Assembly: GCF_032884065.1 (NCBI RefSeq)
Contig: NC_088867.1
Coordinates: 48,605,317 to 48,669,316, forward strand
DNA: 64,000 bases
From: Artemia franciscana
Taxonomy: Eukaryota > Arthropoda > Branchiopoda > Anostraca > Artemiidae
Direction of reading: 5' to 3'
Below the pieces are notes generated by a model, which saw only the letters and a program-made list of their open reading frames with translations, was not told the origin of the DNA and searched no databases. How positions within the stretch are numbered: the first letter of the stretch is position 1; each line of letters starts with the position of its first letter. This document shows, piece by piece, positions 40,490 to 53,940 of the stretch. The position numbers and the translations under genes are program-made.

Positions 40490-40675
40490 AAACATGACAA
40501 GCGTGCACACATACTTTTTTTTTTGGGGGGGGGGAGGGTGAGTAAAATTAAAAAATAAATTTACTAGGTAATACGAAAAAAAGTGCTTAAGGATTTGGGA
40601 GGTTTTCAGAACTTGGGTGTTCAGGCCACTCCCCCCCCCCCCCGTGTATGCGCACGTCTTTGGCACATAGATAAA
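40490..40675. repeat. MITE-like foldback with G/C-run inverted termini
   Basis: The left side (GCGTGCACACATAC then T-run and G-run, 40500-40537) is the imperfect inverse of the right side (C-run then GTGTATGCGCACGTC, 40628-40660). About 165 bp end to end, no coding capacity. Confidence 0.6.
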
Positions 40676-40813
40676 ACCAAAGCGTAAAATACCTTATATA
40701 TTAGCTGCAATAAATATATTGATGCAAAAACTTCTTGTAACAATCTGCTTTTCTAAATAAAGTATAATTATAAACAATTAACGATGGTCACCTAATATGT
40801 TGAGCCATTTTGT

Positions 40814-40815
<2 letters not shown>

Positions 40816-40901
<86 letters not shown>
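40816..40901. repeat. (TA)n at Helitron 2 3' junction
   Basis: About 86 bp of TA followed by AATACTAG, the end of a minus-strand Helitron. Confidence 0.95.
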
Positions 40902-40904
<3 letters not shown>

Positions 40905-41234
40905 CTAGCTGTTGGGGTGGCGCTTCGCGCAACCCCAACACCTACAAGCCCCCCCCCCCACGCGCGTAAGTCGTTACGTGCCATATTAGTAACGCGCCAT
41001 TGTAGTTGTGTCCCTGTGTACCACCTATGAATATAGATAGATTTATATATGTGTTTTGAACTACGTAAAACTTGCGAATATACAACATTCTTGGCTTTCC
41101 CATTGTCTCTGCATATACAAAGCCTTATGTACTTATAATGACGTCATATGCAAACGTTTTTTTACAAACAAACAAACATGCATACACACAACTCGTTTTT
41201 ATATAGATAGATAGATAGATAGATACAATACAAA

Positions 41235-43320
41235 TTAACTGCGTAAAACTTGCGAATATACAACATTCTTCGCTGTCCAATTGTCGCTGCATATAAATAG
41301 ATTGTCAGGTTTACCTACCCTCGAACATGCAACGTACAATTGTCCATGGGAAAAACAATCAGTATTAAGATCTATACCACATTTTTCTAATGATTGACCT
41401 TGAGCTTTGTTGATGGTGATTGCAAATGCTAATCGAATTCGGAATTGCAATCTTTTAAATTGAAAAGGCAGATCCGTTGGAATCATGGGAATGCGAGGAA
41501 TAAGAACAGCCTCACCCTCAAAAGGCCCTGTCAAGATTGTTGCCTCTATTACGTTTTCCATTATTTTTTTACGGCAAGTCGCGTGCCATTGCAAAGCTTT
41601 GGAGGGTTTATGTTTCGTAACAATATTGTTGGTACGCCTATTTTTAGTTGTAGCACGTGTGGTGGAAACCCTGGGAGATCCAGGGAATTTAAAAATTCAG
41701 ATGGATAATTAACCGCCTCATTTGGTTCCAAAACTGTGTCGACTGACTTGTAAAGGACTACCTAGTCTCGAATCTTGGTCAAAACAATATTGTTGATTTC
41801 GTGGACGTCTATATTTTTGGGTGCAAGAATCGCTCGTTCACTTAGCCATTTATTATTTTTATAATTCGTTAGAATATTCGGAAATACTATTTCAATCAAT
41901 TCATTTTTGGACGTCACTAAATTAGAGAATTCAGCAGGTAGTTGTATACGTCCTGAAATTGAGTCTACTGGGAGCTTTCCGTTTCCAATTGCCAGATATT
42001 TTTCTGAAAATGTTTGACCAGAGTCATCGTTTTGCAATCGGACACGCATATTTGTAGTTAATTTTAATGTCTTTACGTGTGCCCATAAATTAGAATTTTT
42101 CAGGCAAGCATTCATTTCGTCCGCAGGGGTTGATCTAGGTATTATAGGTAATGTTTGCCTGAAATCTCCCGCAAGCAATATTAATGTGCTGCCAAAGGGT
42201 TTCGAATTCCCTCGCAAATCTTTCAAACATTGGTCCAGAGCCTCGAGCGATTTTTTGTGTGCCATTGTGCACTCGTCCCAAATAATAAGTTTGCATTGCT
42301 GCAATACTTTACCCATCCCAGATGATTTGGAAATATTGCACGTGAGAGTTTCTGTAGAATGCAAATTCAGAGGCAATTTCAAAGTAGAGTGAGCAGTTCT
42401 TCCACCAGGCAGCAACGTTGCGGCTATTCTGGACGACGCAATTGCCAACGCTATATCATTTTTTGATAGAATTGATGCCAGAATCAGTTTTATCACTACC
42501 GTTTTATCAGTACCTCCTGGCGCATCCAAAAGAAAATTTCTCCAACGTTGTTTATCGACACAATGCATTATCGTATCATAAATGTCTTTTTGTTCCGACG
42601 TTAACTTCGAAATGTTATTTTGTACATACGACAATAGATCACTCGTACTGTAACTTTGTTCACGATTCAATTCTACACATGTCTAAACAGCAACGGTACG
42701 ATTAGGTGAAGGCATTCCCAAATCCTGAAGAGGTTTGTTTGCCATACATGCGCACAAATCTTCTACAATAACTAAAGTGTAGTTATAAATTTCCGATGTA
42801 AAATCAAAGTCATATCTGACGTCTCTAACCGTTTTCGATGGAGTATATCTTCGGAAATTTTCGATTTATATTTTCCCATAGCTCTGTAGGAGCTGAAGGA
42901 GAGTAAGTCGTTAATATGATTCCAAACAATGCACGAATTCGACTTGGAGTTGACATTTCCCACGCGTCATTGATGCAGTTATCCCAGTATTGGTCATTCT
43001 CCAATAAATTCAGAGCTTGGCATGCACTACGGTAAGTGTCATGTATAGTACCGTTTACAGTTCTCAAATACTCAAAGGACGTCGGACCGGGTACATTCAC
43101 CAAAAACGGGTGTAGAAAGAAGCATTCATGTTGATTGGAGTGAACGGTGTAGAGTCTTCCATCGTGGTATCTTTGAAGATGGTAGGTTGGCCGTCGACTG
43201 ATTTACCCTGTTTTCGACGTTCAAATACTTTATTTTTAGTTTTCCACGTGTAATACGAAGGCACTTCAGTATACAGCAGTTTTTTTTTGCAAAAGAATCA
43301 TTTTTGCATAGCGAAAAGAA
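41235..43320 (-). pseudogene. Helitron 2 PIF1-like helicase
   Basis: Complete in length (about 2.09 kb, like Helitron 1) but broken. Walker A is APGGTDKT, with the Gly before Lys changed to Asp, which should abolish nucleotide binding. The Walker B segment LIIWDECTMAHKK and AGDFRQTLPI are intact. A CAG-to-TAG stop lies near 41762, an A-run shift near 41570-41580, and further shifts lie near 42670 and 42830-42960. The C-terminal [15 protein letters not shown] is intact. It lacks the 506-bp C-terminal duplication seen in Helitrons 1 and 3. Confidence 0.85.
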
Positions 43321-44250
43321 AGCAGTTTACGTTGTATCCGGTGGCTTCAGGGCTCTTTGTCGCACGTTGGATTCCGAAAAATAAACACGTTGACCGTTCT
43401 GTAAATGTACCGCTAAGTGAACAACAGCTGGACTACGTTCATGTATCGGAAATGAAAGAATTCGCCAAACAGCTTCATTACTGGTTATGTATCTTCCAGC
43501 CTGATATTATACGATTTCGTCGATATCACTGATTTCGGACTGCAAGCCAAAAACTGCCATGTCACTGCCTCTGTTGACGTATTTACATGTGTATCTGATT
43601 GCCTTTACGGAGTTACAGTATTCAACGTTTATGTGTGCATTAAATGTTTTTGATAATAAAGGGGAATATGGAACAACCCACTGGTTATCTACTTCGATGC
43701 TGGTACCGTTACGCTTCTTTATTATTGCTGTTTTACCGCAAATCTTCAGTAGATCTTCTTCTATATTGCGGGTAACCATCATTGCTAGTAATTGTGTTGG
43801 GTACTAAAAGTCGAGGATATTGCTTTGTGGACCTTCCTTTGGCCATGCATGGTGAATTTTCGTTCAGTGCACCGCAAGGTCCATGTATCATATTTTTTAC
43901 AACAATATCATATAACCCTTATCGACATTTTCATCAGGTATTTCAGCGGAAATCACATCATCAATTTCATCAGAAGTAATTTTATAATGTAGCCAGATTA
44001 GTATATGTGCGTGTGGCAATCCTCGTTTTTGCCATTCCACTGAGTACATCCATCATCGCACTGACCCAAACACTTCAAGTTTTACTGTGTAGTTTATCAG
44101 TGATTTCAACTTTTGCCGGAAGACACGGGCCGTAATGTCATGTCTATGAACCGCCGATTGTCCTTGAAGTAAAAGCTGCTGTATCTCGTCCCAAAATTGA
44201 TTACATGTAAATGTAATAAATAAATCTGGACGACCATAGAGACGAACACA
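43321..44250 (-). pseudogene. Helitron 2 Rep (HUH) remnant
   Basis: Read on minus: RPDLFITFTCN and FWDEIQQLLLQGQSAVHRHD (about 44100-44250), GSVRCW, then KRGLPHAH (both HUH histidines, about 44010-44035) in another frame, and the tyrosine motif IRYTCKYVNRGSD (about 43560-43600). At least two frameshifts separate these blocks. Single-strand nicking function is lost. Confidence 0.8.
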
Positions 44251-45158
44251 GGACACAGGTATTTAAGAATATCGTTCAAAGACAAATTTTTAATTGTAAG
44301 AAGACCGTTGAAAGAGAAATTTCTAATTGTAAAATGACTGAAGAACCTACAATGGCAACACCCGAGGAAGCTGCTCAAACGAATGTATTCACGCCGAAGT
44401 AGCTGAGTTGGTAAAGCGTTATGTTTCAGGTTCTAGGTCCGAGAGGCTCCAGGTTTGAACCTTGGCTTTAGCATTAATACAAAAGAAGAAAAAAAACTAA
44501 AAAAGGTAAAAACTACAAAAAAACTAAAAGAAAATATATATATATATTTATATATATCATCTTTTCCACAAAAATAATAATTTAGTGCTTCTGCTTAAAA
44601 ACAGCAATCGAATTGATGCCTCCTGATACGCAACTATCAACAAAGTGGCAATCGTTGTGGTCGGTGATCAGTTCTTACCTCGAGATAATATTCTTTATAG
44701 GCGAAACAATCAGTTGACAAGAATTGCTTAAACTCATCGATGCTACGATGCCCTACAATATCCTGACGAATATAAATGACGCCCGGGACACTCAAATAGA
44801 AATCACAGACTGGGACACCGGGACACAAATGACGACGGGGACACAGGGAATATAAATGACGACCCGGACACAGGGACACAACTACAACGGGGACGCCGGG
44901 GGGCACAGGGGGATATATAAATGACGACGGCAACAAAGGAAATGGTCGATTAGCAATCACCATCAACAAAGCTCAAGGGCAATCAATAGAATCATGAGGT
45001 ATAGATCTGAATACGGATTGTTTTCCCATGGACCATTATGCGTTGCATGTTCAAGAGTCGGTAAACCTGACAATCTATTTATATGCACAGACGATGGGAC
45101 AGCAAGAATGTTGTATATTCGCAAGTTTTACGTAGTTAAAAACATATATATATATATA
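44251..45158 (+). mobile_element. Chimeric + strand Helitron derivative with ORF start and tRNA-like segment
   Basis: After the polarity switch near 44250, the + strand has a leader and an ORF start, ATG 44337 (MTEEPTMATPEEAAQTN, cf. MTDELTMAKADEDAQ of Helitron 1). Then come a tRNA-like segment (44394-44473), a short A-rich array, a shrunken relic of the Rep N-domain (44560-44765, HLFHKNNNLV-like), minisatellite (44770-44930) and the helicase relic (44945-45142). This is a direct intermediate between an autonomous Helitron and the non-autonomous family. It has no 3' hairpins; the next element begins at 45159. Confidence 0.7.
44394..44473 (+). other. tRNA-derived sequence in Helitron derivative
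   Basis: 80 nt: GCCGAAG ... CTTTAGC can pair as an acceptor stem with one mismatch. The A-box-like segment is TAGCTGAGTTGG, and the T-arm CCAGG-TTTGAAC-CTTGG contains the B box. The length fits a long-variable-arm (Leu/Ser-like) tRNA, but I cannot form a clean anticodon stem, so it is a tRNA relic or SINE head and not called as a functional tRNA. A second copy is at 62910-62989. Confidence 0.6.

Positions 45159-47056
<1,898 letters not shown>

Positions 47057-47150
<94 letters not shown>
47057..47150. repeat. (TA)n at tail-to-tail junction
   Basis: TA tract joining the 3' ends of a + derivative and Helitron 3, whose outermost hairpin is missing. Confidence 0.95.
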
Positions 47151-47479
47151 ACCCCAACACCTAGTTGGTGGGGCGCTTCGCACCCCCCCCAAGCCCCCCG
47201 CGCGCGTAAGTCGTTACGCGCCATATTAGTTACGCGCCATTGTAGTTGTGTCCCTGTGTCCCACCTGTGAATATAGATAGATTTATATATGTGTTTCAAA
47301 CTACGTAAAAATTGCGAATATACAACATTCTTGGCTTTCCCATTGTCTGTCCATATACAAAGCCGTATGTACTAATAATGACATCATATGCAAACGCTCT
47401 TTTTACAAACAAACAAACATGCATACACACAACTCGTTTTTATATAGATAGATAGATAGATAGATGCAATACAAATTAA

Positions 47480-47975
47480 CTACGTAAAACTTGTGAATAT
47501 ACAACAGTCTTCGCTGTCCCATTGTCTGTGCGTATAAATAGATTGTCAGGTTTACCGACCCTCAAGATGCAACATACATTGTACATTGGTAAAGCAATCT
47601 GTATTAAGATCTATACCGCATTTTTCTAGTGATTGCCCTTGAGCTTTGTTGATGGTGGTTGTAAATGCTAATCGAATTGGGAATTGCAATCTTTTAAATT
47701 GAAAAAGCAGATCCGTTGGAATCATGGGAATGTGAGGAATAAGAACAGCCTCACCCTCATAAGGCCCTGTCAAGATTGTGGCCTCTATTAGGTTTTCCAT
47801 TGTTTTTTTTTTACGGCAAGTCGCGTGCCATTGCAAAGCTTTGGTGGGTTGATATTTCTTAAAAGTATTATTGGTACGCCTATTTTAGTTGTAGCACGTG
47901 TGGTGGAAACCCTGAAGGATCTATGGAATTTAAAAATTCAGATGGATAATTAACCGCTTCATTTGGTTTCCAAAA
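47480..47975 (-). pseudogene. Extra helicase C-terminal copy in Helitron 3
   Basis: Matches 4251-4756 (Helitron 1), including the altered terminal motif; ends at TTA 47480. An A-run expansion near 47810 and a lost base near 47565 break the frame. It keeps INKAQGQSLEKCG. Tandem with the next helicase segment, as in Helitron 1. Confidence 0.8.
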
Positions 47976-47981
47976 TACAAA

Positions 47982-48850
47982 TTAACTGCGTAAAACTTGC
48001 GAATATACAACATTCTTCGCTGTCCAATTGTCGCTGCATATAAATAGATTGTCAGGTTTACCGACCCTCGAACATGCAACGTACAATTGTCCATGGGAAA
48101 AACAATCAGTATAAAGATCTATACCACATTTTTCTAATGATTGACCTTGAGCTTTGTTAATGGTGATTGCAAATGCTAATCGAATTGGGAGTTGCAATCT
48201 TTTAATTGAAAAGGCAGATCCGTTGGAATCATGGGAATGCGAGGAATAAGAACAGCCTCAACCTCAAAAGGCCCTGTCAAGATTGTGGCCTCTATTAGGT
48301 TTTCCATTGTTTTTTTTACGGCAAGTCGAGTGCCATTGCAAAGCTTTGGTGGGTTTATATTTCTTAAAAGTATTATTGGTACGCCTATTTTTAGTTGTAG
48401 CACGTGTGGTGGAAACCCTGAAAGATCTATGGAATTTAAAAATTCAGATGGATAATTAACCGCTTCATTTGGTTCCAAAACTGTGTCGACTGACTTGTAA
48501 AGGACTGCCTGGTCTCGAATCTTGGTCAAAACAATATTGTTGATTTCGTGGACGTCTATATTTTTGGGTGCAAGAATCGCTCTTTCACTTAGCCATTTAT
48601 TATTTTTATAATTTTTTAGAATATTCGGAAATACTTTTTCAATCAATTCATTTTTGGACGTCACTAAATTACAGAAATCAGCAGGTAGTTGTATACGTCC
48701 TGAAATTGAGTCTACTGGGAGCTTTACGCTTCCCCATTGCCAGCAATTGATCTGAAAATGTTTGACCAGAGTCATCGTTTTGCAATCGGACACGCATATT
48801 TGTAGTTAATTTAATGTTTTTACGTGTGCCCATAAATTAGAATTTTTCAG
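47982..48850 (-). pseudogene. Helitron 3 helicase, ATPase core deleted
   Basis: C-terminal ~285 residues: LQNDDSGQTF..., [57 protein letters not shown], ending at TTA 47982. One frameshift near 48185. Upstream (higher coordinates) the sequence jumps at about 48850 from CLKNSN-type helicase sequence to the Rep segment ending in EAVW, deleting about 1.3 kb with Walker A and B. Confidence 0.82.
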
Positions 48851-50132
48851 GCAAGCCAAACAGCTTCATTACTGCTTATGTATCTTCCAGCCTGATATTG
48901 TACGATTTCATCGAAATCTTTGATTTTGGGCTGCAAGCCAAAAACTGCCATGTCACTGCCTTTGTTGACGTATTTACATATGTATTTGATTGACTTTACG
49001 GAGTTACAGTATTCAACGTTTATGTGTGCATTAAATGTTTTTGATAATAATGGGGAATATGGAACAACCCACTGGTTATATACTTCGATGGTGGTACCAT
49101 TACGCTTCTTTATTTTTGCTGTTTTACCGCCATCTTCAGTAGATCTTCTTCTATATTGTGGGTAACCATCATTGCCAGTAATTGTGTTTGATACTAAAAG
49201 TCGAGGATATTGCTTTGTGCACCTTCCTTTGGCCATGCATGGTGAATTTTCGTTCAGTGCACCGCAAGGTCCATGTATCATATTTTTTACAATAATATCA
49301 TGTAACCCCAAATCGACATTTGTATCAGGTATTTCAGCGGAAATCACATCATAGAATCGCTCTTTCACTTAGCCATTTATTATTTTTATAATTTTTTAGA
49401 ATATTCGGAAATACTTTTTCAATCAATTCATTTTCGGACGTCACTAAATTACAGAAATCAGCAGGTAGTTGTATACGTCCTGAAATTGAGTCTACTGGGA
49501 GCTTTCCGTTTCCCATTGCCAGCAATTGATCTGAAAATGTTTAACCAGAGTCATCGTTTTGCAATCGGACACGCATATTTGTAGTTAATTTTAATGTTTT
49601 TTACGTGTGCCCATAAATTAGAATTTTTCAGGCAAGCCAAACAGCTTCATTACTGCTTATGTATCTTCCAGCCTGATATTGTACGATTTCATCGAAATCT
49701 TTGATTTCGGGCTGCAAGCCAAACAACTGCCATGTCACTGCCTTTGTTGACGTATTTACATATGTATTTGATTGCCTTTACGGAGTTACAGTATTCATCG
49801 TTTATGTGTGCATTAAATGTTTTTGATAATAATGGGGGAATATGGAACAACCCACTGGTTATCTACTTCGATGGTGGTACCATAACGCTTCTTTATTATT
49901 GCTGTTTTACCGCCATCTTCAGTAGATCTTCTTCTATATTGTGGGTAACCATCATTGCCAGTAATTGTGTTTGATACTAAAAGTCGAGGATATTGCTTTG
50001 TGCACCTTCCTTTGGCCATGCATGGTGAATTTTCGTTCAGTGCACCGCAAGGTCCATGTATCATATTTTGTACAATAATATCATGTAACCCCTTATCGAC
50101 ATTTTTATCAGGTATTTCAGTGGAAATCACAT
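48573..50132 (-). repeat. 780-bp tandem duplication of a helicase/Rep chimera
   Basis: 48573-49352 and 49353-50132 are direct repeats with offset 780, each containing helicase sequence (SERAIL... to NSNLWAH) joined to Rep sequence (EAVW back to DVISAEIPD). The duplicated unit contains the deletion joint, so the deletion came first. Differences include an extra G near 49834 and single substitutions. Confidence 0.85.
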
Positions 50133-50400
50133 CATCAATTTCGTTCGAAGTATTTTTTTTATCTAGCCAGATTAGTATATGTGCGTGTGGCAAACCTCGT
50201 TTTTGCCATTCCACTGAGTACATCCAGCATCGCACTGACCCAAACACTTCAAGTTTTACAATGTAGTTTATCAGTGATTTCAACTTTTGCCGGAAGACAT
50301 GGGCCGTAATGTCATGCCTATGAACCGCCGATTGTCCTTGAAGTAAAAGCTGCAGTATCTCGTCCCAAGATTGATTACATGTAAATGTAATAAATAAATC
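48847..50400 (-). pseudogene. Helitron 3 Rep (HUH) domain, two partial copies
   Basis: The upstream copy (49640-50400 on minus) reads FTCNQSWDEILQL, GSVRCWMYSVEWQKRGLPHAHILIWL with both HUH histidines, then DVISTEIPDKNVDKG. An added G near 49834 shifts the frame before the tyrosine motif. The second partial copy (48847-49368) has the rest, including YICKYVNKGSD and GRYISSNEAVW. Together all Rep motifs exist but not in one frame. Confidence 0.82.
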
Positions 50401-52035
50401 TGGACGAACTAGAGACGAACATACGCAATAGCATCTTGAGCATATTCATGCATATGACGGGGACTGCCAGCATATGACGAAGGTAAAATTGTTAATCTTC
50501 CAACGTTTGTGGTATTACCCGTCATTTATAACTGCATCTCGCAAATGAATGTATTGTTCAGAGCGGAGCTTGGTCTGATTCAGGCGGATATATAGCAAAC
50601 GTTCTGATTCAATTTTAGCATACATATCAACGACGAATTGGTGAAAACAATTCACGGCATTTTAAAATATAATTTTCTTCATCCTGCCGAATCATTAGTC
50701 TATAGGAATTATAATGCATTGCACTGCATTTATTATTCATTTCTTTGCTAGTGGCTGGATTCATCAATTTAATATTAAAGTGATAGCCGTCGGCTCCATC
50801 CCAAAAATGATAGGATATTGTAGGGCATCGTAGCATCGATGAGTTTCAGCAATTCTTAACAACTGAGCGTTTCGCTTATGAAGAATAATATCTCGAGGTA
50901 AAAACTGTTCACCGACCATAACGATTGCCATTTCGTCGATAGTTGGAGCATTGTATCTACGCATATGTTGGCCAGGAGGCGTTTCGTCAGCGGAAATAAC
51001 AATTTTATGCGTATCAGTAGGCATCATATCGATGGCCGTTTTGAACAGACGCACTAAATTATTATTTTCGTGGAAAAGATGTTGCAATTGGGAAACGATT
51101 GTCCTTTCAACGTTGGGAGAAATTTTGCAACGTGCATTCAATTCAGAATTTCTATCACTGATGAAGTACAATTGTAAAAATTTATGATTCTCGCCTGAGA
51201 ATGGTAGAAGGGACCCTGCTCTATGATAAATTTGCCCTTTTACTTTGAAAGTATACATAAATTGATCTGGATTTCGATTTGGGCTCCAAACGACGTCATT
51301 TGGAAACATGAGTTGTATTTTCTGATTTTTGACAAAAAACGCTTAGATTCTGACGTAGTTCCAGTAAGGAAAGTCTTCAATGGCTCTGGTGGTGCAGCCA
51401 ATAGAGGAAGTTTAACTTTTCCTGAGGCGCAACACATTCCCATTGTTTCACCATTGAATTTCAAGGCCTTGCAATAGGGACAAATTTTAGACATTGTCCC
51501 GATTTGAACACATCGACTCAAGCTATAATCATCGACTGGGTTGTACCTGAATGCCAGGCGATAACTTTCAGGTTGCTCTGATTCCTCGGCACGCTTTCTT
51601 TTCTTACTTTCTCTATCAGCAGCAAGCCTGATTTCTTGCTGTTCTTGTGATTCCTCGGCACGCTTTCTTTTCTTACTTTCTCTATCAGCAGCAAGCCTGA
51701 TTTCTTGCTGTTCTTTTAATTCCTCGGCACGCCTTCTTTTTTCACTTTCTCTTTTAGCAGCAAGTCTGCTTCCGCGTTGCTCTGGTAGTTCCCTCGGCAC
51801 GCTTTCTGTTCTTTCTTTCTCTTTCAGCCTCAAGCCTGTTTCCTTGCTGTTCTTTTGATTCCTCGGCACGCCTTCTTTTTTCACTTTCTCTTTTAGCAGC
51901 AAGTCTGCTTTCGCGTTGCTCTGGTAGTTCCTCGGCACGCTTTCTTTTCTGACTTTCTCTATCAGCAGCAAGTTTTTTGGCATAGACTCTTTGAGCATCT
52001 TCATCGGCTTTTGCCATGGTAAGTTCATCAGTCAT
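50401..52035 (-). pseudogene. Helitron 3 N-terminal region (fullest copy)
   Basis: Starts at ATG 52035 (MTDELTMAKADED). 69-bp charged repeats (about 51590-51990), a zinc-finger-like CPYCKALKF ... MCC segment (about 51430-51500), then the Helitron N domain (YFISDRNSELNARC, PTIDEMAIVMVGEQFLPRD, RCYDALQYPIIFG) and the RLLYIRLNQTKLRSEQY-type segment. Extra C near 51791 and at least two further frame changes (near 51300 and 50780) break it. It shows what Helitron 1 has lost. Confidence 0.85.
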
Positions 52036-52183
52036 TGAAACTTAAACATTAATAGATTTCTACGTGAACATATGTCTTAAATATCTTGAATGACGTCACC
52101 GTCAAAGCAAAAATGACGACAACTAATTTCATGACGTCAGTCAACACAGAAACATGACGTCACCTGATCCACAGACAGACAAC

Positions 52184-52190
<7 letters not shown>
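52036..52190 (-). promoter_or_regulatory. Helitron 3 5' leader with CRE-like octamers
   Basis: Three TGACGTCA octamers on either strand (about 52090, 52134, 52155), arranged as in the Helitron 1 leader, and the CAACTTATTTATATATA terminus. The terminal TC is not distinguishable because it has merged into (TA)n. Confidence 0.5.
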
Positions 52191-52243
<53 letters not shown>

Positions 52244-52399
52244 ATATTCACAGGTGGGACATAGGGACACAACTACAATGGCGCGTAACTAATATGGCGC
52301 GTAACGACTTACGCGCGCGGGGGGGGCTTGGGGGGTTGGGCGCGAAGCGCCCCCACCAACTAGGTGTTGGGGTGGCGCGAAGCGCCACCCCAACAGCTA

Positions 52400-52472
<73 letters not shown>

Positions 52473-52488
52473 AGATATACAACAGCTA

Positions 52489-52582
<94 letters not shown>
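52191..52582 (+). mobile_element. (TA)n, Helitron 3'-end fragment, (TA)n
   Basis: (TA)n 52191-52231, then the last ~170 bp of a + strand Helitron (52232-52400; hairpins, CTAG at 52397-52400), (TA)n 52401-52467, a 20-bp stub ending CAACAGCTAG (52480-52489), and (TA)n to 52582. The stub is a second, nearly deleted 3' end. Confidence 0.85.
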
Positions 52583-52584
<2 letters not shown>

Positions 52585-52810
52585 ATTCTCATTGTCCTTG
52601 TGTTCTAACTGCAGACAGTTGTGGGTCCAGCATGGCACGCGGCAGGCTTCTATGTATGGATTCTCATTGTCCCTTGTGTTCTAACTGCAGACAGTGCTGG
52701 GTTCAGCATGGCACGCGGCCGGCTTCTATGTATGGATTCTCATTGTCCCTTGTGTTCTAACCAAAGACAGTGCTGGGTCCCTGTGGCTTTGCCACTGGGC
52801 CCCAGGGGCC
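52583..52810. repeat. 75-bp tandem repeat, about 2.7 copies
   Basis: Units start GGATTCTCATTGTCC at 52583, 52658 and 52734 and contain CTAACTGCAGACAGT and CAGCATGGCACGCGGC. The last unit diverges into a GC-rich palindromic run (GGGCCCCAGGGGCCCC, about 52797-52812). Family unknown; no other copy in the window. Confidence 0.85.
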
Positions 52811-53421
52811 CCAGCATAGCAACGCTTTGTCATTTTTGGATCGAATTGATGACGTAAATTGGACATTCCTAATCTGAACTTTTTTTTTATTTTTTAGTTG
52901 TTTTCTCTATTTTAGTTTTTATTTTATTTTTTATTTTGAGTTTTCGAGTTTTTTTCCTTTTTTTTTCTTTTTCAGTTTTCCTTATAGAAGATACTTTTTA
53001 ATTCTTTTAAGTTTTTTTAAGAAGTGACCCCGGCTCAGTAGTAGCCGAAACTCTAAAATGCGGGATTTTAATGACAATAGATATGTCAACAGAATCAGGG
53101 TCTTATGTTGATTTCAAATATGTAAGTTTCAATAAGTTTAATGTTACCCATCAAAGCTTACAAGGCTGATAAAATTTGCCTGATTTTTGAAAAAGGGGAA
53201 AACACCCACAAAATGTAATAGAATCTTACTGAAAATGATATCGTAAGATTCAACGTAAGAAAGATCACAACAGAAGAACGATCTTGGGTGGTGTTTATTT
53301 GTTTATTTTTTCGCTTGTTTTTCCCAGGGGTGATCGTATCGACCCCATGATCCTAGAATGTCTTGACAGGGCTCATTCGAACAGAAATTAAAAGTTCTAG
53401 TGTCCTTTTTAAGTGACCAAA
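52811..53421. repeat. T-rich remnant and second copy of the 5.9-kb dispersed repeat
   Basis: 52880-52985 is the T-rich (A-rich on minus) Helitron-type array. 53021-53421 aligns, diverged, to 5881-6350 (AGAAG.GACCC.GGCTC, ATGTAAGTTTCA, GAACAGAAATTAAAA, 'agtgacc') and is cut by the gap. Confidence 0.65.
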
Positions 53422-53521
53422 NNNNNNNNNNNNNNNNNNNNNNNNNNNNNNNNNNNNNNNNNNNNNNNNNNNNNNNNNNNNNNNNNNNNNNNNNNNNNNN
53501 NNNNNNNNNNNNNNNNNNNNN
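53422..53521. other. Assembly gap (100 N)
   Basis: Exactly 100 N placed at the 3' end of the first Penelope-like element, so the element's downstream flank and any target-site duplication cannot be seen. Confidence 0.99.
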
Positions 53522-53940
53522 AGGCAACACCCAACATAAGGGCTCATCAGGAGAATACACTGGCCTATATAGGGTTTCGCCACTCTAAATTCTCTACCCA
53601 GCACAGTGTTGTGGCTACCACAGAATATCCATGGCATCCCCGCGTCAGGTATCACCCCCAAAATACATGTCTATGAAAAAAACAGCAAATGTAAAACAAC
53701 CAAGTAAAACCAAAACAAGCTTATCCTGTTAATATATCCCTCCCTTTAGCAACAATAGGTAAACTAAATATTATAAATTTTACCAAATCACAAATATTAA
53801 CACATTGCAAAAAACCTGAATGAACTAAACAATTATATAATTCATCTTTACCATGTGGCTAATTTTTTAAAAATTCCGCTCAAATAGAAACACAATTCAA
53901 AATAAATGGCGCTGTGACAACATTTCTCGAACCTCCGAAA

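Larger units (their letters stand above)
40905..44250 (-). mobile_element. Helitron 2: decayed autonomous Helitron, 5' truncated
   Basis: CTAG at 40905-40908, hairpins (shortened: the second hairpin is reduced to a C-run), the 3' non-coding region with TGACGTCA, then the helicase and Rep coding remnants on minus. Homology stops near 44248 inside the Rep region (after RPDLFITFTCN), where the strand polarity of Helitron sequence switches to +. The charged-repeat N-terminus and the 5' end are missing. Confidence 0.85.
47151..52190 (-). mobile_element. Helitron 3: decayed autonomous Helitron, rearranged
   Basis: The 3' side begins CCCCAACACCTAG (half of the last hairpin and CTAG replaced by TA). 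Toward the 5' end: 3' non-coding region, duplicated helicase C-terminus, a helicase lacking its ATPase core, two tandem copies of a chimeric helicase/Rep segment, Rep, the fullest N-terminal region in the window, and the leader with TGACGTCA octamers ending near 52190 in (TA)n. About 5.0 kb. Confidence 0.88.

Noticed and set aside
44394..44473. Functional tRNA gene
   Set aside because: Acceptor and T arms are recognisable but the anticodon stem does not form cleanly, and the second copy (62910-62989) differs in the loop region; it behaves as a mobile relic.
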